DNA of 64,000 nucleotides from assembly GCF_945859705.1 (NCBI RefSeq), contig NC_079135.1, forward strand, positions 35,513,679 through 35,577,678, read 5' to 3'. Below are positions 55,681-63,686 of the stretch, in pieces. Each line of letters opens with the position of its first letter. Position 1 is the stretch's first letter. The notes under the pieces are model-generated. The model ran no database searches. It was given only the letters and a program-made list of their open reading frames with translations, and was not told where the DNA came from. Source of the DNA: Episyrphus balteatus. Lineage: Eukaryota > Arthropoda > Insecta > Diptera > Syrphidae. Both the position numbers and the translations under genes were made by a program.

Positions 55681-58600
55681 CATACAATTCAATTGGAGTT
55701 GAAAAATTCACGTTTGGAGAAAATGACTTTTAAAAATGTTTAAATCGTCATAACTCCTTAACCAAGCGTCTAAACACTATCAAACTTGCAAAATTCAAAA
55801 TTCTCTAAAAACAAAACTACAAGTCCAAAACTTATAGAAAATACATTTTTGTGCTCTGTGAGTCGATATCCTTCGCATACAATTCAATTGGAGTTGAAAA
55901 ATTAACGTTTGGAGAAAATGACTTTTAAAAATGTTTAAATCGTCATAACTCCTTAACCAAGCGTCTAAACACTATCAAACTTGCAAAATTCAAAATTCTC
56001 TAAAAACAAAACTACAAGTCCAAAACTTATAGAAAATACATTTTTGTGCTCTGTGAGTCGATATCCTTCGCATACAATTCAATTGGAGTTGAAAAATTCA
56101 CGTTTGGAGAAAATGACTTTTAAAAATGTTTAAATCGTCATAACTCCTTAACCAAGCGTCTAAACACTATCAAACTAGCAAAATTCAAAATTCTCTAAAA
56201 ACAAAACTACACGTCCAAAACTTATAGAAAATACATTTTTGTGCTCTGTGAGTCGATATCCTTCGCATACAATTCAATTGGAGTTGAAAAATTCACGTAT
56301 GGAGAAAATGACTTTTAAAAATGTTTAAATCGTCATAACTCCTTAACCAAACGTCTAAACACCATCATACTTGCAAAATTCAAAATTCTGTAAAAACAAA
56401 ACTACAAGTCCAAAACTTATAGAAAATACATTTTTGTGCTCTGTGAGTCGATATCCTTCGCATACAATTCAATTGGAGTTGAAAAATTCACGTTTGGAGA
56501 AAATGACTTTTAAAAATGTTTAAATCGTCATAACTCCTTAACCAAGCGTCTAAACACTATCAAACTTGCAAAATTCAAAATTCTCTAAAAACAAAACTAC
56601 AAGTCCAAAACTTATAGAAAATACATTTTTGTGCTCTTTGAGTCGATATCCTTCGCATACAATTCAATTGGAGTTGAAAAATTCACGTTTGGAGAAAATG
56701 ACTTTTAAAAATTTTTAAATCGTCATAACTCCTTAACCAAGCGTCTAAACACTATCAAACTTGCAAAATTCAAAATTCTCTAAAAACAAAACTACAAGTC
56801 CAAAACTTATAGAAAATACATTTTTGTGCTCTGTGAGTCGATATCCTTCGCATACAATTCAATTGGAGTTGAAAAATTCACGTTTGGAGAAAATGACTTT
56901 TAAAAATGTTTAAATCGTCATAACTCCTTAACCAAGCGTCTAAACACTATCAAACTTGCAAAATTCAAAATTCTCTAAAAACAAAACTACAAGTCCAAAA
57001 CTTATAGAAAATACATTTTTGTGCTCTGTGCTCCTTCGCATACAATTCAATTGGAGTTGAAAAATTCACGTTTGGAGAAAATGACTTTTAAAAATGTTTA
57101 AATCGTCATAACTCCTTAACCAAACGTCTAAACACCATCAAACTTGCAAAATTCAAAATTCTGTAAAAACAAAACTACAAGTCCAAAACTTATAGAAAAT
57201 ACATTTTTGTGCTCTGTGAGTCGATATCCTTCGCATACAATTCAATTGGAGTTGAAAAATTCACGTTTGGAGAAAATGACTTTTAAAAATGTTTAAATCG
57301 TCATAACTCCTTAACCAAGCGTCTAAACACTATCAAACTTGCAAAATTCAAAATTCTCTAAAAACAAAACTACAAGTCCAAAACTTATAGAAAATACATT
57401 TTTGTGCTCTGTGCTCCTTCGCATACAATTCAATTGGAGTTGAAAAATTCACGTTTGGAGAAAATGACTTTTAAAAATGTTTAAATCGTCATAACTCCTT
57501 AACCAAACGTCTAAACACCATCAAACTTGCAAAATTCAAAATTCTGTAAAAACAAAACTACAAGTCCAAAACTTATAGAAAATACATTTTTGTGCTCTGT
57601 GCTCCTTCGCATACAATTCAATTGGAGTTGAAAAATTCACGTTTGGAGAAAATGACTTTTAAAAATGTTTAAATCGTCATAACTCCTTAACCAAGCGTCT
57701 AAACACTATCAAACTTGCAAAATTCAAAATTCTCTAAAAACAAAACTACAAGTCCAAAACTTATAGAAAATACATTTTTGTGCTCTGTGAGTCGATATCC
57801 TTCGCATACAATTCAATTGGAGTTGAAAAATTCACGTTTGGAGAAAATGACTTTTAAAAATGTTTAAATCGTCATAACTCCTTAACCAAGCGTCTAAACA
57901 CTATCAAACTTGCAAAATTCAAAATTCTCTAAAAACAAAACTACAAGTCCAAAACTTATAGAAAATACATTTTTGTGCTCTGTGAGTCGATATCCTTCGC
58001 ATACAATTCAATTGGAGTTGAAAAATTCACGTTTGGAGAAAATGACTTTTAAAAATGTTTAAATCGTCATAACTCCTTAACCAAGCGTCTAAACACTATC
58101 AAACTTGCAAAATTCAAAATTCTCTAAAAACAAAACTACAAGTCCAAAACTTATAGAAAATACATTTTTGTGCTCTGTGAGTCGATATCCTTCGCATACA
58201 ATTCAATTATAGTTGAAAAATTCACGTTTGGAGAAAATGACTTTTAAAAATGTTTAAATCGTCATAACTCCTTAACCAAGCGTCTAAACACCATCAAACT
58301 TGCAAAATTCAAAATTCTCTAAAAACAAAACTACAAGTCCAAAACTTATAGAAAATACATTTTTGTGCTCTGTGAGTCGATATCCTTCGCATACAATTCA
58401 ATTGGAGTTGAAAAATTCACGTTTGGAGAAAATGACTTTTAAAAATGTTTAAATCGTCATATCTTCTTAACCAAGCGTCTAAACATCATCAAACTTGCAA
58501 AATTCAAAATTCTCTAAAAACAAAACTACAAGTCCAAAACTTATAGAAAATACATTTTTGTGCTCTGTGAGTCGATATCCTTCGCATACAATTCAATTGG

Positions 58601-59157
58601 AGTTGAAAAATTCACGTTTGAAGAAAATGACTTTTAAAAATGTTTAAATCGTCATAACTCCTTAACCAAGCGTCTAAACACCATCAAACTTGCAAAATTC
58701 AAAATTCTCTAAAAACAAAACTACAAGTCCAAAACTTATAGAAAATACATTTTTGTGCTCTGTGAGTCGATATCCTTCGCATACAATTCAATTGGAGTTG
58801 AAAAATTCACGTTTGGAGAAAATGACTTTTAAAAATGTTTAAATCGTCATAACTCCTTAACCAAGCGTCTAAACACCATCAAACTTGCAAAATTCAAAAT
58901 TCTCTAAAAACAAAACTACAAGTCCAAAACTTATAGAAAATACATTTTTGTGCTCTATGAGTCGATATCCTTCGCATACAATTCAATTGGAGTTGAAAAA
59001 TTCACGTTTGGAGAAAATTACTTTTAAAAATGTTTAAATCGTCATATCTTCTTAACCAAGCGTCTAAACACCATCAAACTTGCAAAATTCCAAATTCTCT
59101 AAAAACAAAACTACAAGTCCAAAACTTATAAAAAATAGCTCTGTGAGCATACAAAGT
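55681..59157 (+). repeat. Right-terminal class A satellite block
   Basis: Class A copies run to the array edge. A 7-bp-shorter form, CTCTGTGCTCCTTCGC, appears at about 57027, 57409 and 57597 and also at 50206. From about 58200 the copies gain private changes (AATTATAGTTG, ATATCTTCTTAACC, TTTGAAGAAAATG, GCTCTATGAG, AAATTCCAAATTC). The last copy is cut short: CTTATAAAAAATAGCTCTGTGAG is followed directly by CATACAA and then by non-satellite sequence. Confidence 0.9.
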
Positions 59158-59236
59158 TTCATAAGAATCGGTCCAGCCGTTTCGAAGGAGTTTGATAACA
59201 AACACTGCGACATGAGATTTTTATATATAAGATTCC
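59138..59236 (-). mobile_element. Transposable-element terminus-like sequence at the array edge
   Basis: Read on the minus strand this begins ATCTTATATATAAAAATCTC, continues with GTGTTTGTTATCAAACTCC, GAAACGGCTGGACCGATTC and TTATGAAACTTTGTATGC, then enters CTCACAGAGC, which is satellite monomer sequence. A TATATAAAAAT start followed by GTTTGTT, CGGCTGGACCGATT and TGAAA..TT is a pattern I recognise from the ends of abundant insect dispersed elements (Helitron-like or non-LTR derived); I cannot assign the family. The flank still matches the monomer over GCTCTGTGAG and CATACAA with 13 bp missing between, so satellite and flank look like parts of one original element. The element type is an inference. 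Confidence 0.5.
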
Positions 59237-59290
59237 ATTAGTTTTAAGTATATCTATTAACAATAATTTTAAAAGTATATAATTTTTTTA
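59237..59290. other. A+T-rich spacer between TE-like edge and tRNA-like segment
   Basis: No feature beyond low-complexity A+T. On the minus strand it would be the region following the tRNA-like head, so it could be the body of a short SINE whose tail reaches the TE-like sequence. Confidence 0.5.
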
Positions 59291-59362
59291 CTACACCCAG
59301 GAATCGAACTTCGTATCTGCTTTGTTGCAGTCCGCCACTCTACCCACTCGGCTATCCTAGTA
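59291..59362 (-). pseudogene. tRNA-derived segment (SINE head or tRNA pseudogene)
   Basis: On the minus strand an A box TAGCCGAGTGG (59344-59354) is followed about 34 bases later by a B box AGTTCGATTCC (59300-59310). Both fit the RNA polymerase III internal promoter consensus closely. The D arm can pair (GCC with GGC), but the anticodon region gives CTGC/GCAG closing a 6-base AACAAA loop rather than 7 bases, and the T stem pairs poorly. No 3' discriminator and acceptor pairing is evident. A working tRNA is therefore unlikely; a tRNA-derived SINE head or decayed tRNA is more probable. It is followed on the minus strand by TAGTAAAAAAATT. Confidence 0.6.
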
Positions 59363-59681
59363 TATTCATTAATGAAGTCAAAAACTTAATCAGTTCAAAT
59401 TGCAGAAATGTCAAAACAAAAAATGTCCAAACTTAATTATTCAATGTCAAAACCAAAAAGTGTCCCAGCTAGATTATTCAATATTAAAACCAAAACTCAA
59501 ATACTAAACTTGGTAATTTCGGTAAAGCTTCTATAAATTCATTAAGCGCAGGCTTTTCCGAAAACAAGCTTTTTTCGTTTAAGTTTCTTTAACAGTATAT
59601 AAACAACTTATATTAGAAGTTGTTAAACACGTTCGAACTTCTATAAGCACTTAAACTCTGAAGCAAGCTCAATACAAGCTA
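59363..59681. other. Non-coding flank with short internal repeats
   Basis: A+T-rich sequence without a convincing reading frame. It contains two loosely repeated segments (AGCTTCTATAA near 59528 and GAACTTCTATAAGC near 59635) and an 8-bp inverted repeat TAGAAGTT / AACTTCTA around 59613-59644. I see no recognisable gene. Confidence 0.5.
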
Positions 59682-59713
59682 TATAAAAAGTAGAACCTGC
59701 GAGATTTCAATTT
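59682..59713 (+). promoter_or_regulatory. Possible TATA-type core promoter
   Basis: TATAAAAAG at 59682-59690 is followed by TTTCAATTT at 59705-59713. The spacing of about 27 bp from TATA to the central A is right for a TATA/initiator pair. The initiator is a poor match to the arthropod TCAGT consensus, and TATA-like strings are common in A+T-rich DNA, so this is weak. Confidence 0.25.
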
Positions 59714-59917
59714 ACAGAAGCTGTTGTGCTAGTTGGGTTGGGATCTAGGGAAACAAGCTATTATGATTTGTTTGATATGGGTAAAGATTTTTTTGTTTTT
59801 ATAAGAACTGACCTCAGAGCCGAAATACTACAACAAAATACAGCTGAAGTGAAACGAAAAATTTTTCAGTCTCCAGATTCTACACCAAAAATGCTTAAAA
59901 CAAAATACCATCGATAA
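59687..59917 (+). other. Unrecognised open reading frame without a clear start
   Basis: The frame is open from 59687 to a TAA at 59915-59917, but its first in-frame ATG is internal (near 59776, giving MGKDFFVFIRTDL). A TTTACAG at 59711-59717 could serve as a splice acceptor, which would make it a last coding exon of an upstream gene, yet upstream is tRNA-like sequence and satellite. The composition is less skewed than its surroundings. AATAAA strings follow near 59933-59944 and at 60091-60096. I recognise no domain. It may be decayed transposon coding sequence or chance. Confidence 0.2.
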
Positions 59918-60285
59918 TTCTTTCAAAGTCAAAATAAAAATAAATCCAAGTTTTTTAAATCAAGAAAAAACATCAAAAAATAACATTTTAATCAAGAAAT
60001 ACCTAAATGAATTAAAAAAAAAAAATATCATCTCAGCTCTTTGAATCGATAAAAATGTCCTGAACCCTGTTCTGTAACTTTATCACTGGCAATAAACGTT
60101 TTTCAACGTCTCTAAATCAATTTTCTTCCATTTAAAGCAAAATTTCTTTCAAATTTAGAATTTATGAACTAAGAAATTATGATTTTGAATTAATTTTTTT
60201 TTTATTTTGATGAGGTTAAATTAATTTTAAAATCATTTAGGGCAATATAAAATAAATGAGTGAAAACTCTCAAATTTTTTCCTAG
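59918..60285. other. A+T-rich intergenic sequence
   Basis: Long A and T runs and one AATAAA at 60091-60096 (within ACTGGCAATAAACG) that could act as a polyadenylation signal for plus-strand transcription from the preceding region. Nothing else is seen. Confidence 0.45.
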
Positions 60286-60370
60286 AGCTGCGTACTGAAA
60301 ATCGAAAAGTAAAATTTCTCTGTGGTATTTTTTATATAGAAAATTTCATTTCGCTTTTCAGCTGCGTACT
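60286..60370. repeat. Foldback flanked by AGCTGCGTACT direct repeats
   Basis: AGCTGCGTACT occurs at 60286-60296 and again at 60360-60370. Between them GAAAATCGAAAAGTAAAATTT (60297-60317) and AAATTTCATTTCGCTTTTC (60341-60359) are imperfect inverted complements, so the segment can form a long A+T-rich hairpin. This resembles a small foldback element or a MITE remnant. It lies about 260 bp upstream of the Kri1 start codon. Confidence 0.55.
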
Positions 60371-60498
60371 AGACTTTAATGAAGGCAAATTGTTTTGAAA
60401 CTTTAAATTTCCGTTTTTCCACTTTGAATTGTAAACATACCTTAACAGAAATTGAATAAAACATGCAAGCAAACAGAGCTAATGTTGCAAAAGATTTT

Positions 60499-60534
60499 TT
60501 TGACAGTTTGACATGTTGCTAAAGTTTGACATGT
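60499..60534 (+). promoter_or_regulatory. TTTGACA repeats in the Kri1 upstream region
   Basis: TTTGACAG (60499-60506) is immediately followed by TTTGACATG, and GTTTGACATGT occurs at 60506-60516 and again at 60524-60534. Three copies within 36 bp, about 95-130 bp before the start codon, suggest a promoter-proximal element. The function is inferred from position only. Confidence 0.3.
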
Positions 60535-60578
60535 ATCTGATAACGAAATTGTTGCCAAAATAAATTTTATTTCCAAAA

Positions 60579-60584
60579 CACGTG
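60579..60584 (+). promoter_or_regulatory. CACGTG E-box upstream of Kri1
   Basis: A perfect palindromic CACGTG lies 44 bp before the Kri1 ATG, inside AAACACGTGTGAA. In Drosophila, E-boxes of this form near transcription starts are enriched in ribosome-biogenesis genes driven by Myc/Max. The fit with the gene's role makes this more than chance, but no transcription start is visible to anchor it. Confidence 0.45.
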
Positions 60585-60627
60585 TGAATAAAAATTCTTC
60601 TTTTCTACAAAATTTATAAAATAAAGG

Positions 60628-61328
60628 ATGAATAAAAATAAAAATAATCTTTTTGATGATTCTGAAGAAAGTGATAAAGATATTGAATTCAATACAAACG
60701 CGGATTATGCAAAATCTTACAATAAATTTCGACAAAAAGAACTTTTAAAAAAGTGTAAGATAACAAGACTAACAAAATACTTTAGAAAACAAACTAAATT
60801 TATTTAATTTTTTTTAGATAAAGATCGAAATGATGTCTCTGAATCGGATTCATCAGATGAAAGTGATTCAACCGAAGAAGACGAAATCATCGATCCAAAA
60901 TTTGATCAGGAATTCTTTAAAACACTTTCCTCATTGAAGAGCAAAGATCCAACAATTTACGATAAGAATACTCGATTCTTCGATGGAGTCGAACTTGAAG
61001 TTGGTCAAAATAAAAAACAAGCACCTGCCAAACCTGTTACGCTTAAGGATTATGAACGTAAAATTATTTTAGAAAAAGAAGGCAAATTTGAAGATGGTAA
61101 GATTTCTTGATTGATTTAGAATACGACTAACAAAGTTACTTCTTGATTATAGATTCGGAAAATGAAAATGAAAACTATGAAGAAAATGAAAGGGCAGCTT
61201 CTCCAACTTACGTTGAAGAACAACGTCGACTGAAAGATGAGTTTAGAAAAGTGATCGATGCTGAAAACTCAGATGATGAGGAATTTGGCGGAATTTTCAA
61301 GAAGAGAGTAAAGACCAAAGAAGAAAAT
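60628..61328 (+). CDS. Kri1: Kri1 homologue, 5' part (three coding exons, 194 codons)
   Basis: KRI1-family nucleolar protein, required in yeast for 40S subunit assembly together with Krr1. Coding exons are 60628-60754, 60818-61096 and 61153-61328. Intron 1 (60755-60817, GTAAGA..TTTAG) and intron 2 (61097-61152, GTAAGA..TATAG) are both phase 1; their split codons give Tyr43 and Asp136. Both contain GACTAAC (60767-60773, 61125-61131) as a likely branch site. The start is fixed by an in-frame TAA at 60622-60624. The product begins MNKNKNNLFDDSEESDKDIE, then NADYAKSYNKFRQKELLKKY (residues about 24-43), an acidic Ser/Asp/Glu tract (48-63), DPKFDQEFFKTLSSLK, KPVTLKDYERKIILEKEGKF, SPTYVEEQRRL and GGIFKKRVKTKEE (180-192). 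These blocks, in this order, are what I know from the N-terminal half of KRI1 proteins. Family members are several hundred residues longer; the conserved W-L-K block and C-terminal domain are absent, so the rest lies beyond 64000. Confidence 0.87.
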
Positions 61329-61388
61329 GTACGTATTTTAATGTTCATACCTATTTTACATTTTTGTATTAGTTTGTTTCTGAATTAA

Positions 61389-62120
61389 AAGTTCGATAGG
61401 AATATCTTTAACTCTAGCATCACCACCATAAAACATTTCGGGTATTAGTAGCTCTTAACTATAATAAATCAAAGCTTAAGTGTCTGTCGAATTTTGACCC
61501 TAACTAATTACATATTTCGATACAGAGGTGCAAAGGTAAAAGTTTTCTATTGAGTCTTGTCCCTAGAGTTGACATTCTTCTTCTACTAAAATTGGGGGTA
61601 TAGTTGAAAGTCCACTCTATCCTAAACAAACGGCTTCAAGGTTTAAGGGTATATTTTTGCTGGGCATCTGATTTCTTCGAAGTAATGTCTGTTCATCATA
61701 ACACTTTATCTGAGTCGATAGTGGTAAACGTCCCTTCTCTATGACTGCATATACCTACTTTGCTTTCGTCTCATTGTCAGCTTTAACTCATTTTAATAAA
61801 TAAACTGCTTTGTTCTCTTTATGTAGATTTAAATTAGTTGCGACGCTGGTTGCCTTCGAAGTCTTCCGCATTCATCCTGCTCATCTGAATAACACCTTTC
61901 TATTTATAATTAATATAATTATAATTGGTGACTTAAAGTCAATAAGGCAATAGTGTTATCCATTTAATATTCTTTATTTCTTAAAAATCTGTCGGAGTGT
62001 GAAGATATCGTGAAGATAATTGTCGATTTTGAATTAGATTGCTATTTGAGTTCTCCTGAAAATGAGTGTTTTTTGAGTTGTGAAACTATGCGGCTCAGCC
62101 CGCGATATGTTGAATGGTTG
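61389..62120. other. Intronic sequence, unrecognised, less A+T-biased
   Basis: Somewhat richer in G+C than the surroundings and without long homopolymers until 62121. On the minus strand 61841-61886 has a short open stretch reading QMSRMNAEDFEGNQRRN before a stop; I cannot match it to a family. It may be an old insertion. No gene is supported. Confidence 0.4.
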
Positions 62121-62141
62121 TTTTTTTTTTTTTTTTTTTTT
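62121..62141 (+). repeat. Poly(T) run of 21
   Basis: An uninterrupted 21-base T run, that is a 21-base poly(A) on the minus strand. It could be the tail of a minus-strand retroposed sequence, but I see no recognisable body or target-site duplication. Confidence 0.8.
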
Positions 62142-62568
62142 GTCTAAAATCACGGTTATAAAATTGATCATTTCGTTGACAAAATGTTCTAGAACGATGA
62201 AACAAAAAATCCGATACTCAGAAAAATTATACCTGTAAAGTTCACACAATATATAACCCCGAGTTTTCATTAATTAGGGTCTTCTACCGATCCAAATGTA
62301 CACATGAGGTGAGGTGTACTCATATCCACCTACTTTGAACATTTCGGTTTACAAGAACTTAAAAAAGTACTTTACATATCCTCAGCAACGACGTCGTATC
62401 GTCAATTTTCTGCTTCTTAAAATAAATATTAATTTTTTCTGTAAACCAGACTTATGGAATGAGCAATCAAAAGACGGAATACTTTTAGTCGGAGAGGCGA
62501 CCGTCGAGTTACTTAGCTCATAAGGTTAGAGGTGTCAAATGAAAGATAAGTTGATACTGAAAATAAAA
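62142..62568. other. Intronic sequence without recognised features
   Basis: Contains a 6-bp inverted repeat GTACAC..GTGTAC around 62299-62320 and a 69-codon open frame ending at 62523 that has no recognisable domain. Nothing else is supported. Confidence 0.4.
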
Positions 62569-62619
62569 AAATAGGGTTGCCACTTCTAAAATGGGAACTT
62601 CCATGTGGCAACCCTATTT
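62569..62619. repeat. Perfect 15-bp inverted repeat with a 21-nt loop
   Basis: AAATAGGGTTGCCAC (62569-62583) and GTGGCAACCCTATTT (62605-62619) are exact inverted complements around a 21-base spacer. The arms contain the GGGTTGCC / GGCAACCC motif found several more times to the right. It could be a tiny foldback element or two facing transposon ends. Confidence 0.8.
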
Positions 62620-62802
62620 GAAAGGAAAAATTGTCACATAACTAATACATCCATATCTTTGTTATTTGGCCAGATAAAATTTTTACTTGCGATATAGGTA
62701 CTATAGGGCAAGTTTAGGATTCGTAAAAAAAATCGAACTCGAGATAACAATTTTACATGACATTACGATGATGGAGAATGCCAAAAAAGTGGGTCCGGCA
62801 AT

Positions 62803-62843
<41 letters not shown>

Positions 62844-62851
62844 GTGTCTGT
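62803..62851 (+). repeat. (TCTG)n microsatellite
   Basis: Ten perfect TCTG copies at 62803-62842, then interrupted copies (TGTGTCTGTCTC). It encodes a meaningless Ser-Val-Cys-Leu run in a chance reading frame. It is part of the interspersed repeat that contains it. Confidence 0.95.
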
Positions 62852-62965
62852 CTCTATCTGGAGCTGCAGCCTAAACGAGTGAAGTGATTTTCTTCAAACT
62901 TGGTAGTTAGCAGTTTTTGGTGATTCCCTAGAGGGGAAATTGAAATTTTTTTTTATGACCAAAAC

Positions 62966-63131
62966 TAACGGTACCTGCCATATAACGGAAATAGAAAAGT
63001 TAATTTTTTTCAAAAACGGCTCTAACGATTTTGATTAAAATTTTTGTGTGTAGTACCACACATCAGAGCCAACTTTTTAAATAAAAAAAATATTTTTTGT
63101 ACCGTTATTAACGGTACCTGTCATAGAACGG
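62966..63131 (+). repeat. Pair of diverged TAACGGTACCTG direct repeats, 143 bp apart
   Basis: TAACGGTACCTGCCATATAACGG (62966-62988) and its 3-mismatch partner at 63109-63131 (TAACGGTACCTGTCATAGAACGG, with CGG after each). Between them is GATTTTGATTAAAATTTTTG, a second response-like line. This indicates an internal duplication within the interspersed repeat. Confidence 0.75.
63099..63117. repeat. Short palindrome GTACCGTT-ATT-AACGGTAC
   Basis: Perfect 8-bp arms (63099-63106 and 63110-63117) around a 3-base centre, overlapping the start of the second TAACGGTACCTG repeat. Confidence 0.8.
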
Positions 63132-63132
63132 T

Positions 63133-63660
63133 TTTTTTTCGTTTCTGAATATCTCGTACAACATTAACCCGATTTAAATGAAAATTTTTATACAAAAGTG
63201 TGTAAGTAAAGATAATATTAAAATTTTAGAAAATTTTCAAAAAACGCATTTTTGGTTTTTTAAAAAATATTTCAAAATTTTTTTTTGAAAAATCAATTTT
63301 TTGAAAACGGATCAATGAAAAATTTTGAAATTTAGTTTTTATGTGTAAATTAATTATTTCTTCAAAATGGCATACCAACTTTTTTTTTGAAAAATGTTAA
63401 AAAAATTTTATATATAAAAAATTATTTTTTTAAAAAACGGCTCCTACAATTTTCAAAATTTTTTTTCTAAAAATACCTTTTTATACGAGAAATAAAATGG
63501 CATATTTGTTTTTTTTTTTTAAGATATTTTAAAACGGATTTTTATTAATTATAAAAACAGATTTAATTTTTTTATACTACTTATGAAATTTCTTCAAAAT
63601 ATCGAATTCTAAATTTCTTGAATAAAAAGCTTTAACATTATAGTTACTTTAAGCATAAGA
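63133..63660. other. Low-complexity A+T-rich stretch
   Basis: Long A and T runs with repeated TTTGAAAA / AAAATTTT strings and ATATCTCG at 63149-63156. No coding potential. Confidence 0.6.
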
Positions 63661-63668
63661 GCAAGTAC

Positions 63669-63686
63669 GTGCGACCCCAGTCGTGC
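63669..63686 (+). repeat. Small hairpin near the end of the interspersed repeat
   Basis: GTGCGAC (63669-63675) pairs with GTCGTGC (63680-63686), with two G-T wobbles, around the loop CCCA. A hairpin close to a 3' end is a feature of Helitrons, but the usual CTRR terminus does not follow, so the comparison stays open. Confidence 0.5.

Larger units (their letters stand above)
1..59157 (+). repeat. Satellite DNA array, ~195/196-bp monomer, about 300 tandem copies
   Basis: The same unit repeats head to tail without inversion from the first base of the window to about 59157. Spacing between equivalent positions is 196 bp where a copy has AAAACTTTGC and 195 bp where it has AAAACTTGC or CAAACTTGC; indel variants of about 175-191 bp also occur. 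A class B copy at 3309-3504 has 60 G+C of 196 by hand count (about 31%). Landmarks in unit order are ATGTTTAAATCGTCAT, a variable CTC..TTAAC.. segment, an A-tract-rich stretch, ATTTTTGTGCTCTGTGAGTC, GATATCCTTCGCATAC, and AATTCAATTGGAGTTGAA. Copies are highly similar, mostly differing at a few diagnostic sites. The left end lies outside the window, so the array is longer than seen. No coding role is supported: ORFs begin at ATGTTTAAA and stop at the TAA overlapping the same motif in the next copy, an artefact of 196 not being a multiple of three. Confidence 0.98.

Noticed and set aside
1..59157. CRISPR-like reading of the array (repeats with spacers)
   Set aside because: The whole ~195-bp unit is conserved with no variable spacers, and the context is eukaryotic with spliceosomal introns.
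59291..59362. Functional tRNA gene
   Set aside because: A and B boxes are good, but the anticodon loop and T stem do not fold canonically and no acceptor stem pairs.
59613..59644. Heat-shock element near the possible TATA box
   Set aside because: GTTCGAACTTCTA has GAA and TTC blocks but with wrong spacing (one base instead of two) and no third proper block.
60442..60735. Minus-strand ORF of 97 codons opposite Kri1 exon 1
   Set aside because: It overlaps the well-supported Kri1 start, is Ile/Phe-rich as expected from A+T-rich antisense, and has no recognisable domain.
61329..61388. Kri1 ending in exon 3 with a hydrophobic tail
   Set aside because: The GTACGT donor lies exactly where KRI1 similarity stops, and family members continue for several hundred residues.
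62034..62270. Minus-strand ORF of 78 codons with a poly-lysine run
   Set aside because: The lysine run is the translated 21-base poly(A); no other coding signal.
62314..62523. Plus-strand ORF of 69 codons in intron 3 as the next Kri1 exon
   Set aside because: A TGTAAACCAG acceptor-like site precedes DLWNEQSKDGILL, but the text does not resemble the expected KRI1 block.
62687..62887. Plus-strand ORF of 66 codons containing a Ser-Val-Cys-Leu run
   Set aside because: It is the translated (TCTG)n microsatellite and its flanks within an interspersed repeat.
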